DNA of 5,271 nt from JBKPRX01 sp046734795. Lineage in GTDB: Bacteria; Actinomycetota; Thermoleophilia; Gaiellales; Gaiellaceae. How positions within the stretch are numbered: the first letter of the stretch is position 1; each line of letters starts with the position of its first letter. This document shows positions 1-3,471 of this stretch, one piece after another. The stretch is taken from contig JBKPRX010000028.1 in NCBI GenBank assembly GCA_046734795.1, positions 1-5,271 on the forward strand, read 5' to 3'. The notes below the pieces were generated by a model that made no database searches, was not told where the DNA came from, and saw only the letters and a list, made by a program, of their open reading frames with translations. A program made the translations under genes and the position numbers.

Positions 1-9
1 GCGAAGTAA
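1..9 (+). other. Possible 3' end of an upstream gene (stop codon only)
   Basis: Reading from base 1 gives two sense codons (Ala, Lys) and a TAA stop at 7-9, directly before a strong hairpin. This layout fits the tail of a gene followed by its terminator, but two codons cannot identify a gene and the TAA could be chance. Nothing else upstream of base 78 looks coding. Confidence 0.2.
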
Positions 10-11
10 CT

Positions 12-57
12 CCTCGGAATCCGCCCGAGGCTCTCGCCGGACCGGCGGGAGCCTCGG
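12..57 (+). terminator. Strong GC hairpin with an alternative pairing (terminator or attenuator)
   Basis: Bases 25-38 pair with 44-57 to form a 14-bp stem with one T-G wobble (34/48) and a 5-base loop GGACC. No T-tract follows, as is common for high-GC terminators. The left arm CCGAGG (25-30) can instead pair with a second copy of its partner, CCTCGG at 12-17, across a 7-base loop. The two structures exclude each other. The simplest reading is a terminator of the preceding gene. An attenuator controlling the transporter operon, whose first start codon is 20 bases downstream, is possible. No riboswitch class was recognised. Confidence 0.5.
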
Positions 58-77
58 CGCGTCAAGATAGGCGTCTC

Positions 78-1019
78 ATGCCGGGCGAAGCAGCGGAGCT
101 CGTCTTCGACGAGGCGACGAAGCAGTATCCCGCTCGCACGGACGCTGCGGTCGACAAGCTCTCGCTGACCGTGCCCGCGGGCGAGATCTGCGTCCTCGTC
201 GGGCCCTCCGGCGGCGGTAAGACGACCGCGCTGAAGCTCGTCAACCGCCTCATCGAGCTGACGAGCGGCGACATCCGCATCGACGGACGGAGCATCAGGG
301 ATCAAGACGTCGTCCAGCTGCGCCGCGGCATCGGCTACGTGATCCAGCAAGTCGGTCTCTTTCCGCATCAGACGGTCGAGACGAACATCGGCACCGTGCC
401 GAAGCTGTACGGGCGGTCGCGCGGGTGGATCAAGCAACGCTCGGCCGAGTTGCTCGACCTCGTCGGCCTCGACCCGTCGTATGCAGGTCGTTACCCATCA
501 CAGCTCTCCGGCGGCGAACGGCAGCGCGTCGGCCTCGCGCGCGCACTCGCGGCAGATCCGCCGCTGATGTTGCTCGACGAACCGTTCGGCGCGATCGACC
601 CGATCGTTCGTGCGCGCCTGCAGGACGAGTTCCTTCGCTTGCAGCACGAGGTGCGGAAGACAGTCGTCTTCGTGACGCACGACATCGACGAGGCGATCAA
701 GATCGGCGATCGAATCGCGATCCTGCGCCGCGGCGGCACGCTTGCGCAGTACGACACGCCGACCGCAGTCCTCGCAAATCCGGTCGACGAGTTCGTCGCG
801 GAGTTCGTCGGCGCAGACCGAGCACTGAAGGCACTCGCGCTGCGCACGCTGGCCGAGCTCGAGCTACGGCCTACGACCGACGGACCGCGGCTGCCGCGGA
901 CGGCGACGATGCGCGACGCCCTCTCGCTCCTGCTGCAGGAGGGCTCGAGCACGCTCGCAGTGACGGACGGAGACGGGCGCGTCCTCGGCTCGGTGACGTG
1001 GGAGGATCTCCAACCGTGA
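78..1019 (+). CDS. Osmoprotectant (glycine betaine/choline/proline-type) ABC transporter ATP-binding protein, OpuCA/ProV-like, with a single CBS-like repeat
   Basis: This 313-residue protein is the cytoplasmic ATPase that powers the importer encoded downstream. Visible motifs, in order: Walker A GPSGGGKT (residues 42-49, with Gly where Ser is usual), Q-loop in GYVIQQVGLFPH (86-97, the form typical of the OpuCA/ProV branch), signature LSGGERQR (143-150), Walker B LMLLDEP (163-169) with catalytic Glu168, D-loop GAIDP (171-175) and switch His201. All catalytic residues are present. Residues about 271-312 (TATMRDALSLLLQEGSS, then a DGDGRVLGSVTWEDL-like strand and helix) resemble one CBS repeat. 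OpuCA proteins usually carry two and are nearer 380 residues, so this one is short at the C-terminus. ATG 78 is the only sensible start: no upstream in-frame start exists, and a weak AGG lies at 69-71. Its stop overlaps the next gene's start (GTGA, 1016-1019), which implies translational coupling. The substrate is inferred from the family, not shown directly. Confidence 0.93.
   Translation: MPGEAAELVFDEATKQYPARTDAAVDKLSLTVPAGEICVLVGPSGGGKTTALKLVNRLIELTSGDIRIDGRSIRDQDVVQLRRGIGYVIQQVGLFPHQTVETNIGTVPKLYGRSRGWIKQRSAELLDLVGLDPSYAGRYPSQLSGGERQRVGLARALAADPPLMLLDEPFGAIDPIVRARLQDEFLRLQHEVRKTVVFVTHDIDEAIKIGDRIAILRRGGTLAQYDTPTAVLANPVDEFVAEFVGADRALKALALRTLAELELRPTTDGPRLPRTATMRDALSLLLQEGSSTLAVTDGDGRVLGSVTWEDLQP
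1001..1005 (+). promoter_or_regulatory. Shine-Dalgarno that selects the GTG 1016 start
   Basis: GGAGG lies 10 bases before GTG 1016, inside the end of the ATPase gene. It favours 1016 over the other in-frame GTG at 998, which would lack such a site. The reading frame is open far upstream, to before 425, but that part lies inside the ATPase gene in another frame and encodes an Arg-rich shadow protein. Confidence 0.65.
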
Positions 1020-1723
1020 TCGCGGCCGCCGGTCCGATCATCCCGAACTTCGGTCAAGGCAGCGAGTGCGAGCAGCAGAACGGCTGGTTCTGCACCGAGT
1101 GGATCCGCGCGCACTGGGACGACACGCTTCAGCCCGCGCTCGTCCAGCACATCTGGCTCTCGCTCCTCGCCGTCGCGATCGGCTTGGTGATCGCGCTCCT
1201 GCTCGCGCTCGTCGGCTTCCGCTATCGGCTCTTCGACGCGCCGATCGGTGCGTTCTCCGACTTCCTCTACACGATTCCGAGCCTCGCGCTCTTCCAGCTG
1301 CTCGTGCCGCTGACCGGATTGACCGTGACGACGGTGGAGATCGCGCTCGTCTCGTACACGCTGCTCGTTCTCTACCGAAACATCGTCGAGGGCTTGCGCG
1401 GCGTCTCGCCGGAAGTGCTCGAGGCAGCGCGCGGGATGGGTCTGACGCGAACGCAGACGTTCGTGCGCGTCGAGCTGCCGCTTGCGTCGCCGGCGATCCT
1501 CGCGGGCGTTCGCATCGCAACCGTCTCCACGATCTCGATCGCGACCGTTGCCGCGTTCGTGATTCCCAAAGGTCTCGGCGAGCCGATCTTCATCGGACTC
1601 GAGCAGAACCTCTTCAAGACCGAAATCCTCGCCGCCGGAGGATTGGCGATCGCGCTTGCGCTCGCAGCTGACGCACTGCTCGCGCTCGCGCAGCGCGCTG
1701 CGACACCGTGGAGCCGCGCATGA
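1016..1723 (+). CDS. Osmoprotectant ABC transporter permease, first subunit (OpuCB/ProW-like)
   Basis: This 235-residue membrane protein is one half of the translocation channel. It has the binding-protein-dependent transport permease fold. Hydrophobic segments lie at about 46-67, 84-103, 105-121, 160-182 and 207-226. The cytoplasmic EAA coupling loop (residues 136-155, beginning EAARGMGLTRTQ and ending VELP) falls between segments 3 and 4. Five segments with a cytoplasmic EAA loop put the N-terminus outside, so residues 1-45 would be extracytoplasmic. That stretch is unusually rich in Trp and contains Cys18 and Cys26. The start is GTG, overlapping the ATPase stop as GTGA with GGAGG 10 bases upstream. 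Its own TGA overlaps the next ATG (ATGA, 1720-1723). It is paralogous to the next gene and most likely forms a heterodimer with it. The ligand class is inferred from the family and operon. Confidence 0.9.
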   Translation: MIAAAGPIIPNFGQGSECEQQNGWFCTEWIRAHWDDTLQPALVQHIWLSLLAVAIGLVIALLLALVGFRYRLFDAPIGAFSDFLYTIPSLALFQLLVPLTGLTVTTVEIALVSYTLLVLYRNIVEGLRGVSPEVLEAARGMGLTRTQTFVRVELPLASPAILAGVRIATVSTISIATVAAFVIPKGLGEPIFIGLEQNLFKTEILAAGGLAIALALAADALLALAQRAATPWSRA

Positions 1724-2388
1724 TCGCCGACGAGTTCACTCCGCAGACGTTCGTCGACGCGCTGCGCTTCATCCCCGAGCATGCGTCACTGCTCCTCGAC
1801 AAGACGGGCGAGCACCTCGAGCTCTCGTTCGCCGCGCTCGCGATCGCGCTCCTGCTCGCGCTGCCCCTCGGTCTCTGGCTCGGCCACAAGCACCGCGGGC
1901 TCTTTCTCGCGATCAGCGTCTCGAGCATCGGTCGTGCCTTGCCGAGCGTCGTGCTGATCGCATTCGGGATCGCGATCCTCGGCGTCGGGTTTTGGAACAA
2001 CACCGTCGCGCTCGTCGTCCTCGCGGTGCCGCCGATCCTCACCAACGCGTATTTCGCGATCGCCGGCGTCGACCCGGAGGTCGTGGAGGCGGCGCGGGGC
2101 ATGGGTCTGCGCGAGCGACAGATCCTCCTCCAGGTCGAGCTGCCGCTCGGGCTACCGCTTGTGATGGCCGGGATCAGGATCGCGGCGATCTTCGTGATCG
2201 CGACCGCGACGATCGCCGCAATCGCAGGCGGCGGCGGGCTCGGCGAGGTGATCGTGAACCAGGCGAGCTACGGCCTCGCGGGGGTCGTGGCTGCGTCGCT
2301 CTGCGTCTCTGTGCTTGCGGCTCTCACGGCGCTCGCGCTGCGGCTGATCCAGCGCGCGCTCTCGCCTAGACATGTCCAGGTCCCGTAG
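1720..2388 (+). CDS. Osmoprotectant ABC transporter permease, second subunit (OpuCD/ProW-like)
   Basis: This 222-residue membrane protein is the second half of the channel. It has hydrophobic segments at about 35-55, 63-90, 95-115, 146-170 and 184-208. The EAA loop (residues 123-142, beginning EAARGMGLRERQ and ending VELP) closely matches that of the preceding permease. The family hallmark GxGGLGE-like loop appears at 170-176 (GGGGLGE), where the first permease has PKGLGE. ATG 1720 is chosen because it forms the ATGA overlap with the previous stop and has GGAG at 1710-1713, six bases upstream. An in-frame GTG at 1708 would add four residues but is less well placed. Two distinct permeases plus one ATPase and one separate binding protein is the OpuC arrangement. 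The gene order here (ATPase, permease, permease, binding protein) differs from B. subtilis opuC, where the binding-protein gene lies between the permeases. Confidence 0.91.
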   Translation: MIADEFTPQTFVDALRFIPEHASLLLDKTGEHLELSFAALAIALLLALPLGLWLGHKHRGLFLAISVSSIGRALPSVVLIAFGIAILGVGFWNNTVALVVLAVPPILTNAYFAIAGVDPEVVEAARGMGLRERQILLQVELPLGLPLVMAGIRIAAIFVIATATIAAIAGGGGLGEVIVNQASYGLAGVVAASLCVSVLAALTALALRLIQRALSPRHVQVP

Positions 2389-2406
2389 GGTGGACCCGTC
2401 CGGACA
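2373..2406 (+). other. Intercistronic hairpin between permease and binding-protein genes
   Basis: TGTCC (2373-2377) can pair with GGACA (2402-2406), enclosing GGTCC (2379-2383) paired with GGACC (2392-2396). A competing small hairpin CCC-GTA-GGG sits at 2382-2390. The element spans the second permease's stop and most of the 36-base gap. Structures in this position in importer operons often protect or process mRNA so that the binding protein is made in excess. That role is inferred here, and the stems are short enough to be chance in GC-rich DNA. Confidence 0.3.
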
Positions 2407-2410
2407 CGCG

Positions 2411-2417
2411 AAAGGAG
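2411..2417 (+). promoter_or_regulatory. Strong Shine-Dalgarno of the binding-protein gene
   Basis: AAAGGAG lies seven bases before ATG 2425. It is the best ribosome-binding site in the window and fits the usual need for more binding protein than membrane subunits. It also supports ATG 2425 as the start. Confidence 0.75.
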
Positions 2418-2424
2418 ACGCTCG

Positions 2425-3339
2425 ATGTTGAGGAAGCACAGGCGGCGCGCCGTCCAGGCCGCGTTCGCAGTTTCGCTGGGGGTCGCGCTGCTCATCGGCC
2501 TATACGGCACCGCCGGCGCGGCGACGTCCGCGAAGCCGACGGTCACCCTCGGCAACAAGAACTTCACGGAGCAGTTCATCCTCGGCCAGCTCTACAAGCA
2601 GGCGCTCGAGGCGAAGGGCTACAAGGTCGTCTTCAAGGGAAGCATCGGTAGCTCGGAGCTGATCGACACCGCACTCAAGAGCGGCAAGATCAACTTCTAT
2701 CCCGAGTACACCGGCGTGATCGTCGCCGACCTCGCGAAGCAGAAGGCGCCGTCCAGCGCCAAGGCGACGTACGCCGCGGCGAAGAAGTTCGAGGAAGGCC
2801 GCGGCTCGACGCTCTTCACCGCGACGCCGTTCTACGACACCGACTCGTTCGGGATGCTGACGTCGACGGCGAAGAAGTTCGGCGTCAAGACGATCGACGA
2901 CATGAAGAAGGTCAAGTCGTTCTCGTACGCCGGGTTCCCGGAGTGCCGCACGCGCATTACCTGCCTGCTCGGGCTGAAGCAGATCTACGGCTTGAAGCAG
3001 GTGAAATTCGTGCCGCTCGCGAGCATCAGCGTCTACACGCTGCTCGACCAGGGAAAGGTCACCGCAGGTGACGTCTTCTCCACCGATCCGCAGCTCCAAG
3101 GCTCGAAGTACACCGTCCTCAAGGACACGAAGCACATCTTCGGGTTCCAGAATGTGGCGCCTGTCGTCTCGCAGGACCTCGCCAGCGCAGGCGGCCCGGC
3201 GTTCGCAAAGACGGTGAACGCCGTGTCGTCCAAGCTCACGCTCGCTGCGATGCGTGCGATGAACAAGGCGGTCGCGATCGACAAGCAATCGCCTGCCGCA
3301 GTCGCCTCGGCGTTCCTCAAGGCGAACCACCTGAAGTAG
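2425..3339 (+). CDS. Osmoprotectant ABC transporter substrate-binding protein (OpuAC/OpuCC-like)
   Basis: This 304-residue exported receptor captures the ligand, probably a quaternary amine such as glycine betaine or choline, and passes it to the permeases. Residues 1-32 form a Sec signal peptide: basic KHRRR start, hydrophobic core at about 11-27, likely cleavage after AGA (30-32). There is no lipobox and no Cys near the cleavage site, so it is not a lipoprotein as written. The mature part begins with the family hallmark GNKNFTEQFILGQL (43-56) and continues with YPEYTG (92-97), PECRTR (172-177) and DVFSTDP (216-222). Cys174 and Cys180 could form a disulfide in the second lobe. The mature protein contains no Trp but many Tyr, so any aromatic cage for a quaternary amine would be built from Tyr/Phe, as reported for OpuBC/OpuCC-type proteins. 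The related EgtU ergothioneine-binding branch shares this fold, so the exact ligand is open. It is the last gene of the operon. Confidence 0.92.
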   Translation: MLRKHRRRAVQAAFAVSLGVALLIGLYGTAGAATSAKPTVTLGNKNFTEQFILGQLYKQALEAKGYKVVFKGSIGSSELIDTALKSGKINFYPEYTGVIVADLAKQKAPSSAKATYAAAKKFEEGRGSTLFTATPFYDTDSFGMLTSTAKKFGVKTIDDMKKVKSFSYAGFPECRTRITCLLGLKQIYGLKQVKFVPLASISVYTLLDQGKVTAGDVFSTDPQLQGSKYTVLKDTKHIFGFQNVAPVVSQDLASAGGPAFAKTVNAVSSKLTLAAMRAMNKAVAIDKQSPAAVASAFLKANHLK

Positions 3340-3344
3340 TTGCT

Positions 3345-3382
3345 CGTTGGGGGCTCGCGAGCTCGCTCGTGGGCCCCCAACG
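3345..3382 (+). terminator. Hairpin after the transporter operon, probable terminator
   Basis: CGTTGGGGGC (3345-3354) is perfectly complementary to GCCCCCAACG (3373-3382), a 10-bp stem with an 18-base loop, starting six bases after the binding-protein stop. The loop contains the 10-base palindrome GCGAGCTCGC (3357-3366). No T-tract follows. A competing 7-bp stem is possible (CGTGGGC 3368-3374 with GCCCACG 3390-3396), and a compact hairpin GCGCC-TTC-GGCGC lies at 3399-3411. The cluster most likely ends the operon transcript. Confidence 0.55.
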
Positions 3383-3455
3383 GCCCGGAGCCCACGCGGC
3401 GCCTTCGGCGCACCATCCGCCGGGACGTCCGTTGCTTCAGTCGACGGCAGCGGCC

Positions 3456-3463
3456 GCCGATAA
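3456..3463 (+). promoter_or_regulatory. Candidate sigma-28 (FliA/WhiG-type) promoter -10 element
   Basis: GCCGATAA is an exact match to the -10 consensus of sigma-28 promoters, which drive chemoreceptor and late flagellar genes in many bacteria. It sits eight bases before the chemoreceptor ATG. The matching -35 position (about 3437-3440, TCAG) is a poor match to TAAA, which lowers confidence. A housekeeping reading (TTCAGT 3436-3441, 17-base spacer, GATAAA 3459-3464) is also possible. Either way, transcription would start at about 3469-3472, on or beside the start codon. Confidence 0.45.
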
Positions 3464-3471
3464 ACGCCTCC

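Noticed and set aside
425..1015. Long 5' extension of the first permease frame
   Set aside because: This part overlaps the well-supported ATPase gene in another frame and reads as an Arg-rich shadow protein. A Shine-Dalgarno and the GTGA overlap place the real start at 1016.
491..1150. Minus-strand open frames opposite the ATPase and permease genes
   Set aside because: Ser/Arg-rich composition and no family motif; they cover strong + strand genes and have no start signals.
1421..2145. Similar DNA in the two EAA loops as a sign of recent duplication of the permease genes
   Set aside because: Similarity is confined to the conserved coupling loop. The rest has diverged, and paired permease paralogues are normal in OpuC-type operons.
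1647..2240. Frequent GCGATCGC/GATCGCG-like words, possibly a repeat or methylation-linked motif
   Set aside because: They follow from common Ala-Ile and Ile-Ala codon pairs (GCG ATC) in membrane segments under strong GC codon bias; no regular spacing was seen.
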